From the NCBI GenBank assembly GCA_948144175.1, contig CANXME010002508.1, forward strand, positions 7,501 through 71,500: 64,000 nucleotides of DNA, read 5' to 3'. A program made the position numbers and the translations under genes. The notes beneath the pieces were generated by a model, which saw nothing but the letters and a program-made list of their open reading frames with translations, was not told the origin of the DNA and did not search any database. The first letter of the stretch is position 1. Every line of letters starts with the position of its first letter. Source of the DNA: Closterium sp. NIES-65. Taxonomy: Eukaryota > Streptophyta > Zygnematophyceae > Desmidiales > Closteriaceae. Of the stretch, positions 12,068 through 32,689 are shown one piece after another.

Positions 12068-12370
12068 TTACCAACTTGATTTAGTTACACCAGGTAATAA
12101 ACAAGCATGTGCCATTTCACGCAATACATGTCTTGATAATCCAAAATCACGATAAACTGCTTTTGGTCTTCCCGTTACAAAACAACGACGAGTAATTCTA
12201 TTAGGCGCACTATTTCGTGGCAAAGATTGCAATTCTCTGTGTAGTTGACATTTTTCATCAATTGATGAAACTGTCTTAATTTGTTCTTTTAATTCCTGAC
12301 GACGCTCATAATATTTAGATGCTAATTTCTGACGTTTCTTATCCCTTTCAATCATACTTTTTTTAGCCAT
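12068..12370 (-). CDS. rps14: Small ribosomal subunit protein S14
   Basis: The 100-residue basic protein begins [16 protein letters not shown] and ends with the conserved RNA-binding part [25 protein letters not shown]. It assembles late into the head of the plastid 30S subunit. The frame could be extended 11 codons upstream, but the added residues are hydrophobic and unlike S14, so the ATG at 12370 is chosen. It is the third gene of psaA-psaB-rps14, an ancient plastid operon order, and is separated from psaB by a strong hairpin. Confidence 0.97.
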   Translation of the reverse strand: MAKKSMIERDKKRQKLASKYYERRQELKEQIKTVSSIDEKCQLHRELQSLPRNSAPNRITRRCFVTGRPKAVYRDFGLSRHVLREMAHACLLPGVTKSSW

Positions 12371-12416
12371 ATTAACCCTAAAAAATAAAAATATAAAAAA
12401 CAAGCTTATATAGTTA

Positions 12417-12465
12417 TTTTCAGGCTATCCCACCTCTCGATAAGAGAGGTGGGATAGCCTGAAAA
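12417..12465. terminator. 22-bp perfect hairpin between psaB and rps14
   Basis: The stem includes caggctatcccacctctc and its exact complement, with loop gataa. Such a stable structure inside the operon probably sets a processing or mRNA-stability end for psaB and may lower rps14 read-through. Confidence 0.75.
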
Positions 12466-12537
12466 ACTTACTATTTTCTTAATACTTCAAAAATAGATTT
12501 TTACAAAATAGTAAGCAGTTATGATATTCCCATATCC

Positions 12538-14748
<2,211 letters not shown>

Positions 14749-14766
14749 TTAAAACCCTCCTAGCCA

Positions 14767-18882
<4,116 letters not shown>

Positions 18883-19848
18883 ATGCAAAAAAGAGATGCT
18901 TGTAAATGGATACGAAGATGGGTGGGGCTATCAATCTCAATCATAGTTATGGCTTTGCCAATGGCTTTGCCATTAAATTCGGAAGCATTTCCGATATTTG
19001 CACAGCAAAACTATGAAAATCCTCGAGAAGCGACTGGACGCATTGTATGTGCTAATTGCCATTTGGCAAAAAAACCGGTGGATATCGAAGTGCCACAAGC
19101 AGTTCTTCCGAATACTGTTTTTGAAGCAGTAGTTAAGATTCCCTATGATACCCAAATTAAACAGGTATTAGCTAATGGTAAAAAAGGTAATATCAATGTA
19201 GGCGCTGTGGTAATCTTACCGGAAGGCTTTGAATTGGCACCTGAAGATCGTATTCCTCCAGAAATGAAAGAAAAGATTAATAATCTTTACTTTCAACCTT
19301 ACAGACCCGATCAGAAAAATATTTTGGTAGTAGGTCCTGTACCTGGAAATAAATATAGCGAAATGGTATTTCCTATATTATCTCCCGATCCAGCTACTAA
19401 CAAAGAAGCGGCTTTCTTAAAATATCCAATCTATTTAGGTGGGAATAGAGGACGTGGACAACTTTATCCTGATGGCAGCAAGAGTAATAATACAGTTTTT
19501 AGTGCTTCTGCTTCAGGAACAATTAAGAAAATTGTTCGTACTAATATCAAAAAAGGTGGTTATGATATAACCATTATTACAGAAGACGGTAAAGAAGTAA
19601 TTGATGTTATTCCTCCAGGACCAGAATTAATTGTTTCCGAAGGAGAATCCGTTAAAGTTGATCAACCATTAACTAATAATCCAAACGTAGGCGGTTTTGG
19701 ACAAGGAGAAACCTCCATAGTACTGCAAGATCCATTAAGAATTCAAGGACTTCTTGTATTCTTTGCATCTGTAATTTTGGCACAGATTTTCCTAGTTCTG
19801 AAGAAAAAACAATTTGAAAAAGTACAACTTGCTGAGATGAATTTCTAA
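18883..19848 (+). CDS. petA: Cytochrome f, left copy
   Basis: Cytochrome f is the c-type heme subunit of the b6f complex, passing electrons to plastocyanin on the lumen side. From the ATG at 18883 the precursor is 321 residues: a basic N-terminus and hydrophobic signal ending SEA, the mature protein from [13 protein letters not shown], the heme site CANCH at residues 56-60, and a single C-terminal membrane anchor before [11 protein letters not shown]. The frame extends six codons further to a TTG, which I reject as a start. The predicted mature N-terminus is Phe rather than the common Tyr whose amine ligates the heme iron. An unidentified ORF follows 77 bp downstream on the same strand. Confidence 0.97.
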   Translation: MQKRDACKWIRRWVGLSISIIVMALPMALPLNSEAFPIFAQQNYENPREATGRIVCANCHLAKKPVDIEVPQAVLPNTVFEAVVKIPYDTQIKQVLANGKKGNINVGAVVILPEGFELAPEDRIPPEMKEKINNLYFQPYRPDQKNILVVGPVPGNKYSEMVFPILSPDPATNKEAAFLKYPIYLGGNRGRGQLYPDGSKSNNTVFSASASGTIKKIVRTNIKKGGYDITIITEDGKEVIDVIPPGPELIVSEGESVKVDQPLTNNPNVGGFGQGETSIVLQDPLRIQGLLVFFASVILAQIFLVLKKKQFEKVQLAEMNF

Positions 19849-19925
19849 GTAAATCAACTATTGATGTGGAAAAACCACAGGAAGCGCTCGATTATCTTTT
19901 CTATAGATCGTATGAGTCCTAATCA

Positions 19926-20672
19926 ATGAGCTTAGATCTAAAGCCTCTCCATTTACAACGTGTAATAATGGAGTGCTTAAATATTGAGAGTTTTGAACAC
20001 TGTTATTTCATTCCTGTTTTGGCACAAACAGCAGAATACTGGGGAGATGCTCAAGTAGCATCTACCTGTAATCTTATGTCACAACAGGTAAAAGAATATT
20101 TTGATCATGCAGCTCATGTTCATTTCTATCTAGCAAAACAGCATAGACATTTGAATCAGAATTTCTCTGTGCATGATCAGTATTATGCTTGGCCAAATAC
20201 CATAAAAGCAGAAAAAAGACAAAAAGATCAAAAATTATCTCAATATCAAAGTGATATCTTCGATTCTTCTAATGAAATCAATAGAAGCTTGAAATCAATT
20301 CATGGAACACATTTTTTTCTAAATAAATACGAAAAAGAAAAAAAATATATATTGAAATCTTTAGAAGAAATAGACAACAACCTTTGGGAAATTTCAAAAA
20401 AAATAGAAGTGAATCTAGAAAGAAAAAATATGCATCATAATATTCAAAAACCTTTATCCTCGATGCCTAGAAACTTTCTAGATCATGATGATTTTTTTCT
20501 ACTTTTAAAAATTTTACGACATCGTAAAATTTGGAAATCAACCAGATGGTATCCATTAGTGTCCAAATTAACATCTAATGAAAAAATGTTTCATATATCA
20601 CGTTTATTTATGCAAACGTCTCAATCGGAGAGAGAGGTTAGTAGATTATTGATGGAATTAATGCACCGATAA
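19926..20672 (+). CDS. Unidentified 248-residue protein downstream of petA, left copy
   Basis: I do not recognise this ORF. It starts at an ATG 77 bp after petA on the same strand and runs 248 codons without interruption, which is unlikely by chance in such AT-rich DNA. The first 70 residues look structured and conserved in style (HLQRVIMECLNIESFEH, then AAHVHFYLAKQHRHLNQ, rich in His); residues 90-190 are Lys/Asn/Glu-rich and probably helical or coiled; the end is SEREVSRLLMELMHR. No membrane segment, signal peptide, zinc motif or NTP-binding loop is visible. Co-transcription with petA is plausible. It converges on psbJ across a strong hairpin. It could be a lineage-specific or fast-evolving ycf; protein-level function is unknown. 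Confidence 0.6.
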   Translation: MSLDLKPLHLQRVIMECLNIESFEHCYFIPVLAQTAEYWGDAQVASTCNLMSQQVKEYFDHAAHVHFYLAKQHRHLNQNFSVHDQYYAWPNTIKAEKRQKDQKLSQYQSDIFDSSNEINRSLKSIHGTHFFLNKYEKEKKYILKSLEEIDNNLWEISKKIEVNLERKNMHHNIQKPLSSMPRNFLDHDDFFLLLKILRHRKIWKSTRWYPLVSKLTSNEKMFHISRLFMQTSQSEREVSRLLMELMHR

Positions 20673-20717
20673 ATTTATTTACTATACTATTTGCTTTCAA
20701 ATGCAAATAGCAAAAGA

Positions 20718-20753
20718 AATTCCCCAAAGGAAAAATTTTCCCTTTGGGGAATA
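20718..20753. terminator. Hairpin between convergent orf248 and psbJ
   Basis: attccccaaaggaaaa pairs with the near-exact complement ending ctttggggaat with a one-base bulge. It serves both convergent transcripts as a likely 3' end. The mirror is at about 60504-60539. Confidence 0.65.
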
Positions 20754-20847
20754 TTCTTGAAGAAGTCCCTTTTATTGAGTAGACACAAGATCAATACATT
20801 TCATTTTAGCTCGTTACTCAATTCCCTGGTTAGGATTCTACTCTCAA

Positions 20848-20976
20848 TTATAGGGAAGAACCTAAACCAACATAAGAGCCGTAAAAGAAAAGGCCCAATA
20901 GAGTAACGGCAACAATGCCTACTACTGTCCCTATAAACCACAACGGAATTCTTCCTGTAGTTCCAACGTTAGACAT
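20848..20976 (-). CDS. psbJ: Photosystem II protein J, left copy
   Basis: This 42-residue single-helix subunit ([18 protein letters not shown] ... [10 protein letters not shown]) sits next to cytochrome b559 and influences electron flow from QA. It is last in psbE-psbF-psbL-psbJ on the minus strand, 116 bp after psbL. Sequence and length are typical. Confidence 0.97.
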   Translation of the reverse strand: MSNVGTTGRIPLWFIGTVVGIVAVTLLGLFFYGSYVGLGSSL

Positions 20977-21092
20977 CTGTTCTACTCCCTTCACATCTGC
21001 ATTGGAGGTCTTGGCTAAAGATCATTACAGCCACAAGCAATAAAATAACTAAATACGAATTTTCCAAATGAGGGAATAACCAACTATTATTA

Positions 21093-21209
21093 CTAGTTAA
21101 AGAAGTAGCTAGAAAAGAGTACTGCAAGTACAAAAATTAGTAGCAGTCCCCAAAATAAACTAGTACGGTTTAACTCGACGTTTTGCTTGTTCGGGTTTGG
21201 TTGTGTCAT
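21093..21209 (-). CDS. psbL: Photosystem II protein L, left copy
   Basis: The 38-residue protein ([18 protein letters not shown] ... VLFSSYFFN) has one transmembrane helix and is needed for normal QA function and dimer stability. It starts with a genomic ATG, so no start-codon editing is needed. It lies 22 bp after psbF. Confidence 0.98.
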   Translation of the reverse strand: MTQPNPNKQNVELNRTSLFWGLLLIFVLAVLFSSYFFN

Positions 21210-21231
21210 AATTGTGCGCTTTATAAAGAGC

Positions 21232-21351
<120 letters not shown>

Positions 21352-21361
21352 TTAATATCTC

Positions 21362-22111
<750 letters not shown>

Positions 22112-22222
22112 TTAGACGATTTCATCTTGTTCAATGTACAAGAAGAAAGAAGCAAAAGCTACAGCTGGAAATACTAAACCTACCAAAGGAACCAAAATAG
22201 AAGGTAGATAGGAAGCGGTCAT
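22112..22222 (-). CDS. psaI: Photosystem I subunit VIII, left copy
   Basis: This 36-residue single-helix PSI subunit ([18 protein letters not shown] ... YIEQDEIV) stabilises the PsaL/PsaI region. It lies 356 bp downstream of accD on the same strand; the accD-psaI pairing is ancestral, while the usual next genes ycf4-cemA-petA are elsewhere here. Confidence 0.96.
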   Translation of the reverse strand: MTASYLPSILVPLVGLVFPAVAFASFFLYIEQDEIV

Positions 22223-22578
22223 GGATGTGTTCCCTCATGTAATATATACCTTGGAGATAATTTCTCACAAAGTAAATTCTTGAATATCTAAGATATGAAT
22301 CTATGTCTAATTTACTAAATAAATTAGTGGACCTAAGAGTCTTCTCTGTATCTCGTAACTATTGTTAAAAAACAAGTTGTCAAGTCATACTAGTATTTAT
22401 ATGACTTTTTATAAGAGATACGATCTATGTCGAATCGAATTGAGAATAGAAAAACAATCGTTCTATAAAATAAACGCTTTCTGCACTGATAACGTCTAAC
22501 AGACGATTATATAACAAGTTTATGTAATACACAATCTATTCTGTATTACTATACAAAAAATATATCATTAATATACTA
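22223..22578. other. Spacer psaI / accD
   Basis: AT-rich, no ORF or tRNA recognised. The mirror is 58679-59034. Confidence 0.6.
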
Positions 22579-23487
22579 TCAACATGTTATTGGAATTTCT
22601 TTTGTATTTTTACAAGGAGCGGATTTATAAAGTTCAAACAATTCTCCTAATACACCTTTCAAAATGGCTCTAGGAACAATTAAATCTAATAATCCATGAT
22701 CTAATAATGATTCAGCTACTTGAAATCCGTCAGGTACTTCTTGGCGTAAAGTTTGTTCAATAACACGTTTTCCAGCAAAAGCAATATATGCTTTCGGTTC
22801 AGCAATAATGATATCACCTAACATACCAAAACTAGCAGTAACACCTCCTGTTGTTGGATAAGTAAGAATAGATATATAAAGTAACTTATGTTGAATTTGA
22901 TGAATTTGTAAAACAGAAGCAATTTTTGCCATTTGCATTAAACTTAGTGTACCTTCTTGCATACGTGCTCCTCCAGAAGCACATACAATAACAAGTGGTA
23001 ATTTATGTTGCGTAGCATGTTCAATTAATCGGGTCAGTTTTTCACCAACTACTGATCCCATGCTGCCTCCCATAAATTGGAAATCCATAACTCCTAATGC
23101 AATAGGAGTACCATTCAGTTCTCCTACACCAGTTTGAACAGCATCTGTTAATCCTGTACGTATTTGATTTTCTTCAATCCGATCTCTATATGATTGTTGA
23201 TCGAAAAAATCTAATACATCACAAGGAAGCATATCTTCGTCCATAGGTTCCCAAGTACCAGGATCAATCAGCAGTTCAATTCTTTCTGTACTATTCATTT
23301 CTAAATGATAGCCACATTCTTCACAAATACGTTGATTTTGTTTTAAAAATCGTACATATAGCATGCTTTCACAATTATCACATTGTGTCCATAATCCTTC
23401 GCTAGGATCGGATTCGGGATATTTTGGCTTTGGCGTAGTAAGTAGTTTAAGCCTACGTTTTTCTTCAAACCAATCAACTAATGACAT
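22579..23487 (-). CDS. accD: Acetyl-CoA carboxylase carboxyltransferase subunit beta, left copy
   Basis: AccD is the only plastid-encoded subunit of heteromeric acetyl-CoA carboxylase, transferring the carboxyl group from biotin to acetyl-CoA in stromal fatty-acid synthesis. The 302-residue protein has an N-terminal zinc finger with Cys36, Cys39, Cys55 and Cys58, then the carboxyltransferase fold with [19 protein letters not shown] and [11 protein letters not shown] motifs that form the oxyanion and CoA sites. It is compact and close to the bacterial length, without the insertions seen in many plants. An AGGAGG-type ribosome-binding site precedes the ATG. Confidence 0.98.
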   Translation of the reverse strand: MSLVDWFEEKRRLKLLTTPKPKYPESDPSEGLWTQCDNCESMLYVRFLKQNQRICEECGYHLEMNSTERIELLIDPGTWEPMDEDMLPCDVLDFFDQQSYRDRIEENQIRTGLTDAVQTGVGELNGTPIALGVMDFQFMGGSMGSVVGEKLTRLIEHATQHKLPLVIVCASGGARMQEGTLSLMQMAKIASVLQIHQIQHKLLYISILTYPTTGGVTASFGMLGDIIIAEPKAYIAFAGKRVIEQTLRQEVPDGFQVAESLLDHGLLDLIVPRAILKGVLGELFELYKSAPCKNTKEIPITC

Positions 23488-24393
23488 AGCTAGAATCCTC
23501 CTTGTTTTAATAGAAGCACAGTCAATACTTATTGAGAATAAGCAGAACGGATCGTAATATATTCAGTGTGATATATATATTATTTGCAACATAAACTTAT
23601 TCCAAACTTAATTACTATTTCTCTAAAATAGAAAAAGTAATGTAATGGAATACAATACACCTTCCTTGAATAAAAACCTTCATTTTCCATGAAGAAATTG
23701 TCAAATAATTCAGTTCGAAGTGTAAACAAAATATCCAAGATATCAGCAGAAAGGGGCTAAAGTCACAAGGGATTTAGTATGTACATATCTAGTCACCACC
23801 TTTGGTAGTATAATAGCATAATATAAGAATGTCAGGACTTTACTTTTGAATGGGAACAAAGTATTAAAGAAATCTTCATGCAAGAAAACATACAACAAAA
23901 AGTATCTTGAATTCTAAATCCAACAAAACAAGATGTTGTATTTAAAACCATTCGATGCAAGTAACCAAAATGAATAGCTCGAATAAGAAAAATATCAAAT
24001 AGATAGACTTCCCCTAATGAATCATAGGATATCCAAAAGAGTTTCCATTAGAGGAATGTTTGATGAAGTGTTAAGAAGAGTATCTTAACCTTACACAATT
24101 GATATAAATATCCAAAACATTCTATTAAATCGAATAAAGATTCCCCTGCTTATAACTCTTCTAAAAAATAGAAAAAGAAAACTTGCTCTATTAGATTAAA
24201 GCTCAATTGATTATAGATACCCATTAACAAGTAACTAAAAGCCCATACATTATAATAATAAAAGAAAAATATATTGCATATATAAGAACAAATAGAATTG
24301 CAGTCTTTATAATGTTTATAAAAACAATATTTCTAGATATTGGCATTTATTATGCCAATATGTTTTTTTACAATCATAAAAAACACTCTGTAA
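23488..24393. other. Spacer accD / trnR-CCG, no gene seen
   Basis: About 900 bp, presumably with the accD promoter and leader (a TATACT box lies near 23810 on the minus strand, without a clear -35). I find no small photosynthesis gene or tRNA on either strand. The mirror is 56864-57769. Confidence 0.6.
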
Positions 24394-24467
24394 TGGGCAA
24401 GAAGGGATTCGAACCCTTAGCCTTATAGTTCGGAACCATATGCTCTGATCCATTGAGCTACAAGCCC
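24394..24467 (-). tRNA. trnR-CCG: tRNA-Arg (CCG), left copy
   Basis: Acceptor GGGCTTG pairs with CTTGCCC, anticodon loop TTCCGAA gives CCG, T loop TTCGAAT, discriminator A. This tRNA near accD is kept in streptophyte algae, bryophytes and some ferns and lost in most seed plants. Confidence 0.95.
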
Positions 24468-24800
24468 ATTCATAATAAATAATAGAGAAAAATTCTAAAA
24501 ATTTCTGATTGTTTTTTAGAAGCGAAATAGGGAGTATTTTTTTTTGAAATAGCAATATTTCTATTTTTTAGAAATATCAATTATGTATTCAAGAAATTAT
24601 GATATATTCTTTTCCTGATTCTGATCTATCTTTTTATCTTTTCTTAAAAAGACAAAAAATTATTAACAGTATAGAAATAGATAAAAAAAACATTAATGGA
24701 AACATGCTTAGCTTAACAAACTGTGAACACTACCAAATAGAAAATGGTAGTGTTCCCCGAAGCCAATGTTTTCAACACAGATCCGGGATCTATCAAAAAA
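24468..24800. other. Spacer trnR-CCG / psbZ
   Basis: Holds the psbZ 3' hairpin; the open frames here are short and featureless. The mirror is 56457-56789. Confidence 0.6.
24725..24755. terminator. psbZ 3' hairpin
   Basis: gaacactacca and its exact complement tggtagtgttc enclose a nine-base A-rich loop, 46 bp past the psbZ stop. The mirror is at 56502-56532. Confidence 0.7.
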
Positions 24801-24989
24801 CTATGAGATAAAGGAATTCAAGATGCCCACTAGGAACACCAAACCAATCCATAGAGAAGCCCCGGAAAAAACTGTATTTTTGCTAGTTGACCAACCATCT
24901 GGTGAAGCAAGCACTACAGGCACACCAATCACCAAAAGAAAGGAAAGAATAATTAATGCGAATACAGCTAGTTGAAACAGAATTGTCAT
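24801..24989 (-). CDS. psbZ: Photosystem II protein Z, left copy
   Basis: The 62-residue two-helix protein (formerly ycf9) stabilises PSII-antenna contacts. [20 protein letters not shown] and the C-terminal [14 protein letters not shown] are standard. psbC-psbZ proximity is ancestral, but the trnS-UGA normally between them is absent. Confidence 0.98.
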   Translation of the reverse strand: MTILFQLAVFALIILSFLLVIGVPVVLASPDGWSTSKNTVFSGASLWIGLVFLVGILNSFIS

Positions 24990-25908
24990 GGCTATAATAC
25001 TCCAAACGTTTTAACAAATTGGATATGCCATACTGCTCAATCTCATAACAACGACTGTTGTGCTATATATAGCAACAACCAGTTAGATTGTGGAGAGCAT
25101 CACGACTATGTTACTCCTCAGACCTCTTTGAAACTTTAAGTTATACTTTCTGCTTCAAAAACCACTTTTTTCTCTACTAAGAAATTCTATTGAAGAAAAT
25201 AATGTAAGAATTTGAATAGAAGAAAGAAATTTCCTAGAAACTGATATATCAAGATCTAATATCCTTAAAGTACAAGTTTTCTTTTCTTGCAAGAGAATTC
25301 CATGAACGCATGTGAAATAATAAAACACAAAAGCGTTAATGTCATATTCTAAAATTCAGCAATATGCTTATTCTCTCTTATTTTGTTATCTCATCACTAA
25401 TAATATGAACTCTTGATTCTCATGTCAACAAGTTTTGTGATAATTTACAACGAATAGCTTATTTGCAATGACAGTTTTCTTAGGAATAAAAAAAAGCATT
25501 TCCGTGCCATTTCTCCCCTGCCAAATTTATTTTATCAACAAAAATATTTCATTTTATTTTGATAAAAATCCATTTAATATAAGTCTATTTTGCGTATACT
25601 CTGATGAGAAAAATCTATGAAAAACATAAATTTATAATATCTTCAAAAAAGACGATCAATTTACTTGAATATAACATAGAAATTCCAATACTGCTTATAT
25701 TGTATAAATGTTTATTGAAGAATATTTCTTCTCTTAAAATTTTATACAATGAATTGATCAGTTTTACGCAAAAATATTCTTTTTAGATTGATTTTTATAA
25801 AAAAAAGAGAGGTTATGCAAGGGCGCAAAGCGCCCCGCATTCAGATACAATACAAACGACAAACTTTGTTAAGAGATCCCAAGAAGACTAATCTATTTAT
25901 TTCATCAC
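24990..25908. other. Spacer psbZ / psbC, no gene seen
   Basis: About 920 bp. It contains an inverted repeat around gctatatatagc at about 25056-25080 in the psbZ leader and a GC-rich hairpin (ggcgc-aaa-gcgcc) near 25824-25836 after psbC. trnS-UGA is not present. The 60-codon ORF at 25604 is not convincing. The mirror is 55349-56267. Confidence 0.6.
25821..25841. terminator. psbC 3' hairpin
   Basis: GGGCGC-aaa-GCGCCC is a GC-rich stem in a very AT-rich context about 70 bp past the psbC stop. The mirror is at about 55416-55436. Confidence 0.55.
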
Positions 25909-29347
<3,439 letters not shown>

Positions 29348-29422
29348 GGCGGAGTGGAGCAGTCTGGCCAGCTCGCGAGGCTCATAACCTTGAGGTCGCA
29401 TGTTCAAATCATGCCTCCGCCC
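29348..29422 (+). tRNA. trnfM-CAU: Initiator tRNA-fMet (CAU), left copy
   Basis: Anticodon loop CTCATAA on the stem CGAGG/CCTTG and the D arm GAGC-AGTCTGGCCA-GCTC match plastid initiator tRNAs. The acceptor stem is fully paired (GGCGGAG/CTCCGCC), giving G1-C72 instead of the 1-72 mismatch typical of bacterial-type initiators. Discriminator is C. It is convergent with cemA. Confidence 0.9.
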
Positions 29423-29524
29423 TTTTTTTTGCTTTCTAAAAAAATTCTATAGAATCTCACTTATTTTTTTACTAATCATCATAAATAGGATCACTAATTC
29501 TCTACATAGTTATTCTTCCTACAT

Positions 29525-29560
29525 ATATAGAGAATTAATGAAATATAGAGAATTAATGAA
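29525..29560. repeat. 18-bp tandem repeat, two perfect copies
   Basis: The unit atatagagaattaatgaa is repeated head to tail between trnfM and cemA. The mirror is at 51697-51732. Confidence 0.9.
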
Positions 29561-29589
29561 AATTATAAGAAAATTCATCATGAAGAATA

Positions 29590-31119
29590 TTATTCATTCA
29601 TTGTATGATAACTCACTACAATTGAAGGGGAAATACGATTTAAATGACGAAAAATCCAATACTTAAAGACTGTATCTAATATTACAGGGAAAGTAGATAC
29701 AAAACATGAAATAACATGTTTGTTGTGTGAAAACCCAAGATGTTCTAATACAAAACCTATAAAAATCTCCCATCCATGAGGAGAATGAAACCCAATACAC
29801 AAGTCTGTTAACAGAAGAATAAAAAAAGCTTTCATAGTATCACTTAAACTATAGAAAACTTCTTGTATCCATGAATTTAATATAGCTAATCTTTTTTTTC
29901 CCCAAATTAATAAAGATATGATTACTGCAAGGGATATTAAATTTCCAAATAAATTTAAAATTGTATGAATACTTTCTTGGTTATATGTTTCTACTAAATC
30001 AATAGTCTTTTGATGAATTTGTGCAGAAAGATCTTGAGGTTGTTTCGCTGAAGAATCAGCCATTATAATATCTAGCCAAAGTAATTCTTCTACTTCTTGA
30101 AGTCTTCTTAATGCTTTTTCTTCTTGTGAAAAACTTAAAAATACTTGGGATTGAGTAGTGTTCCACCAATTTTCAATCCAAGATTCTAAAAAGACTATTT
30201 TACATGTATTAGAGATTAACCAAGGACATAATACAAGAAAAAGCATATATTGCAAAGAAGCAACTGCTTGGTACTTAGCTAAACGAAATTCTGGGAGTAC
30301 CAATGATGCAGAACGTCCTTCTAATTCTGTTTGAAATCTAGAAAGAGTACGAGTAATAGATCTAGGTACAAGTCCTAAAGATTCATAAGGTATATCTTTA
30401 GCTTTCAATCCCAAAGGCGCAAGATAAAACGAAGGAGCTCCCACTTTGGGATTATACTGAGACATTAACGTATAAAATGCCCAAGATTCATTTTTTAAGA
30501 AGTCTAAATCAGCCAAAACAGCTTCAATCCATGCAAGTTTTCTATTTAATTTTGCTAATTCTCTTTTATAGTTTGTCGAATTTACAGGATAGAAATAGAT
30601 ATTATCAATAATAGATTCTTCTTCTGAAATGTTTGGAATATACCAATTCTCATTTTCTTTCCTTTCAGAAAAAGAAGATTTAGGATTTTCGGTACTGAAC
30701 CTTTTGGAATCTAGTGATTGTAAAATCTGAAACTCTTTTGCTTCCCTATCTTCAATATTGCAAGTATTTTGTTTTTCTAATTTTGAGAATTTTTCTTGTG
30801 ATAAAATTTTTGATTCGGTATCTAATACATCCATCATTTTATCCTGGAAAAATTTTTGAATCAGATTACATAAATATTTAGTTATTTTAAATTCTAATAT
30901 TCCCCAATAAATTTGCGAAGCAGATTGATTTAATACACTATCTATATAGACAGCTACATTATACCAGGAACGTCTTGAAGAAGTTCCGATTGAATTTTTA
31001 TAAGATAAATAATCTTTCTGAATATTACGAACTCTTTTGCTTGCTTGATATGCTTTATTTAGGGCACGATATGGAGTACTTAAAAGCCATCGACATATTT
31101 GTGAATGATAGAATTGCAT
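29590..31119 (-). CDS. cemA: Chloroplast envelope membrane protein CemA (Ycf10), left copy
   Basis: CemA is an inner-envelope protein linked to proton extrusion and inorganic carbon uptake. From ATG ([13 protein letters not shown]) it is 509 residues. The conserved part is C-terminal: membrane helices ([16 protein letters not shown] region and [20 protein letters not shown]) ending [20 protein letters not shown] and [13 protein letters not shown]. The long N-terminal half is charged and poorly conserved, so the protein is much longer than in seed plants. A TTG six bases upstream is not needed as a start. It is followed by ycf4 upstream on the same strand, the reverse of petA-linked order in land plants. 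Confidence 0.96.
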   Translation of the reverse strand: MQFYHSQICRWLLSTPYRALNKAYQASKRVRNIQKDYLSYKNSIGTSSRRSWYNVAVYIDSVLNQSASQIYWGILEFKITKYLCNLIQKFFQDKMMDVLDTESKILSQEKFSKLEKQNTCNIEDREAKEFQILQSLDSKRFSTENPKSSFSERKENENWYIPNISEEESIIDNIYFYPVNSTNYKRELAKLNRKLAWIEAVLADLDFLKNESWAFYTLMSQYNPKVGAPSFYLAPLGLKAKDIPYESLGLVPRSITRTLSRFQTELEGRSASLVLPEFRLAKYQAVASLQYMLFLVLCPWLISNTCKIVFLESWIENWWNTTQSQVFLSFSQEEKALRRLQEVEELLWLDIIMADSSAKQPQDLSAQIHQKTIDLVETYNQESIHTILNLFGNLISLAVIISLLIWGKKRLAILNSWIQEVFYSLSDTMKAFFILLLTDLCIGFHSPHGWEIFIGFVLEHLGFSHNKHVISCFVSTFPVILDTVFKYWIFRHLNRISPSIVVSYHTMNE

Positions 31120-31323
31120 AAGCAATATTCATTTATGTTTTCATTATATAAAGAATTTAAATACCAAAGTCTTATTGGTAAAAAAAAGTCTATGTGTAAA
31201 ACTCTTTTTACAAGATAGTAAACTCAGGAAAGTTAGTAAATTGTATATAAATTAGAAGTTGTACAAGCATTTTCAAAGATCAATGATAAATTAATATTCC
31301 AAAGGGGAAGTACCTATGTCTTT

Positions 31324-31357
31324 AATAGAATATCAGAAATATTTCTGATATTCTATT
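31324..31357. terminator. 34-bp perfect palindrome at the ycf4 stop
   Basis: AATAGAATATCAGAAAT is followed at once by its exact complement. Its last two bases overlap the ycf4 stop codon complement. It may form the ycf4 3' end or a protein-binding site. The mirror is at 49900-49933. Confidence 0.65.
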
Positions 31358-31910
31358 ACAAACCTTCTATTGGCACCCGAAGAAAACGTGCTAACTGTGC
31401 AGCTTTTTCTTCCATTTCGCTTAAGGTTAAGGATTCCCCCATTTGAGTTAATGGAATATCTTGTTGACCTTTTAATCTAATAGAAATCATACGACGAGAA
31501 CCTAAGTTTTCATTGACTTCTAAACGTATAGCTTGTACATCTTCCACTAAGCAACGAATACGAATTCGACGATTTTTCCCAGGAAATCCCCATCGAAAAA
31601 TAGAAATAATACCTTCACGACGATCAAATTCATTGTATCCACTACCTACACCCCAAATAATCGCGCACCAAAGATATACACTTAAGAAAAAACCGCCTAT
31701 GCCATAAAAAGACATTACTAAACCTTGAGGTGTAAAAGAAATGGATTGAGATCGCAAAAAAGGAACTATGTCTTGTCCAAGATAACTAGATAAACCTACT
31801 AAAATAAATCCTAATGCACCTAATAAAACAATAGAAGCCCATATAAAGTTACTAATTCTTCTAGAACCTGCTATGGGTTCTACCCAAAGAAATTCCGACT
31901 TTATTTCCAT
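31356..31910 (-). CDS. ycf4: Photosystem I assembly protein Ycf4, left copy
   Basis: The 184-residue thylakoid protein acts as a scaffold for PSI assembly. Two N-terminal helices ([19 protein letters not shown] and a second after [17 protein letters not shown]) precede a soluble domain with [22 protein letters not shown] and the end [12 protein letters not shown]. The start is the ATG at 31910; the frame extends to a TTG 11 codons upstream, which lacks support. An AAGGAGA ribosome-binding site lies before the ATG. Confidence 0.98.
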   Translation of the reverse strand: MEIKSEFLWVEPIAGSRRISNFIWASIVLLGALGFILVGLSSYLGQDIVPFLRSQSISFTPQGLVMSFYGIGGFFLSVYLWCAIIWGVGSGYNEFDRREGIISIFRWGFPGKNRRIRIRCLVEDVQAIRLEVNENLGSRRMISIRLKGQQDIPLTQMGESLTLSEMEEKAAQLARFLRVPIEGL

Positions 31911-32331
31911 TATATATCTCCTTATAACAATGATTTTTTTCAAAAAAACAAAACTTTCAAAATATTGTTACTAAAAAATGATTAGATCATATCACATAAT
32001 AAATATTTGTAATAATATGTTACTACAATTTTCTACAAGAAAATATACCAAAAAAATGCCAAAACATATTTATCATGGTTATCAAATAGACAAAATTTCT
32101 TTATTGAATATAGCTTATTCTATTGATTCAGGAATTTATATTATTTTTACTTATAGAAAATATAAAAGACCTATTTTTCTATTAAAATTTCTATTTAAAC
32201 TAGAATCTTTATGTTTATAAAAATTAGATTCTATTAATTATCACCTTCTGGAAAAAGAATTGCTTTTTTTACGTAGAGAATTTTGGAATGTGTAAGTATA
32301 CTAAACCTGATATTGTTATTAGGATTCTCTT
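31911..32331. other. Divergent spacer ycf4 / petL
   Basis: About 420 bp. An 80-codon ORF at 31978-32220 is Ile/Tyr/Lys-rich without recognisable motifs and is not called. Promoters for ycf4 and petL are expected but no clear -35/-10 pair stands out. The mirror is 48926-49346. Confidence 0.55.
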
Positions 32332-32427
32332 ATGCTGACTATTATTAGCTACTTTGGTCTATTATTAGCGACTTTGCTATTCACAATAGTACTTTTTGTT
32401 GGTCTTACCAAGATTCAACTGATTTAG
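32332..32427 (+). CDS. petL: Cytochrome b6f subunit VI, left copy
   Basis: A 31-residue single-helix peptide ([17 protein letters not shown] ... GLTKIQLI) that stabilises the b6f dimer. petL-petG-trnW-trnP-psaJ order is ancestral. Confidence 0.95.
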   Translation: MLTIISYFGLLLATLLFTIVLFVGLTKIQLI

Positions 32428-32575
32428 AAGGTTGCATAATGGTAACACCAGAATAAACCTATCATATCAGTTGAATAATTCTCAAATAGAGTCATTTGTA
32501 TATGATAAAAAGGTGTTACTTGGTTTAAGGATTTTATACAATAAGAATTCACAGAAAAACAAGGAGTCACTATTT

Positions 32576-32689
32576 ATGGTTGAGCCTTTATTGTCTGGAA
32601 TCGTGCTAGGCATGATTCCTATCACCATGGCTGGATTATTTGTTACTGCATACCTTCAGTATCGACGCGGTGATCAGCTAGATCTATGA
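32576..32689 (+). CDS. petG: Cytochrome b6f subunit V, left copy
   Basis: The 37-residue protein ([18 protein letters not shown] ... YRRGDQLDL) is an essential single-helix b6f subunit. An AAGGAG ribosome-binding site lies 9 bp before the ATG. Its last four codons and stop are part of a 57-nt hairpin. Confidence 0.98.
   Translation: MVEPLLSGIVLGMIPITMAGLFVTAYLQYRRGDQLDL

Noticed and set aside
24316-24555. 79-codon minus-strand ORF across trnR-CCG
   Set aside because: It is a translation of the tRNA gene and its flanks.
25604-25786. 60-codon ORF downstream of psbC on the plus strand
   Set aside because: Low-complexity composition and no neighbour logic; treated as spacer.
31978-32220. 80-codon ORF between ycf4 and petL (mirror 49037-49279)
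   Set aside because: Low-complexity Ile/Lys/Tyr-rich translation of AT-rich spacer without recognisable motif.
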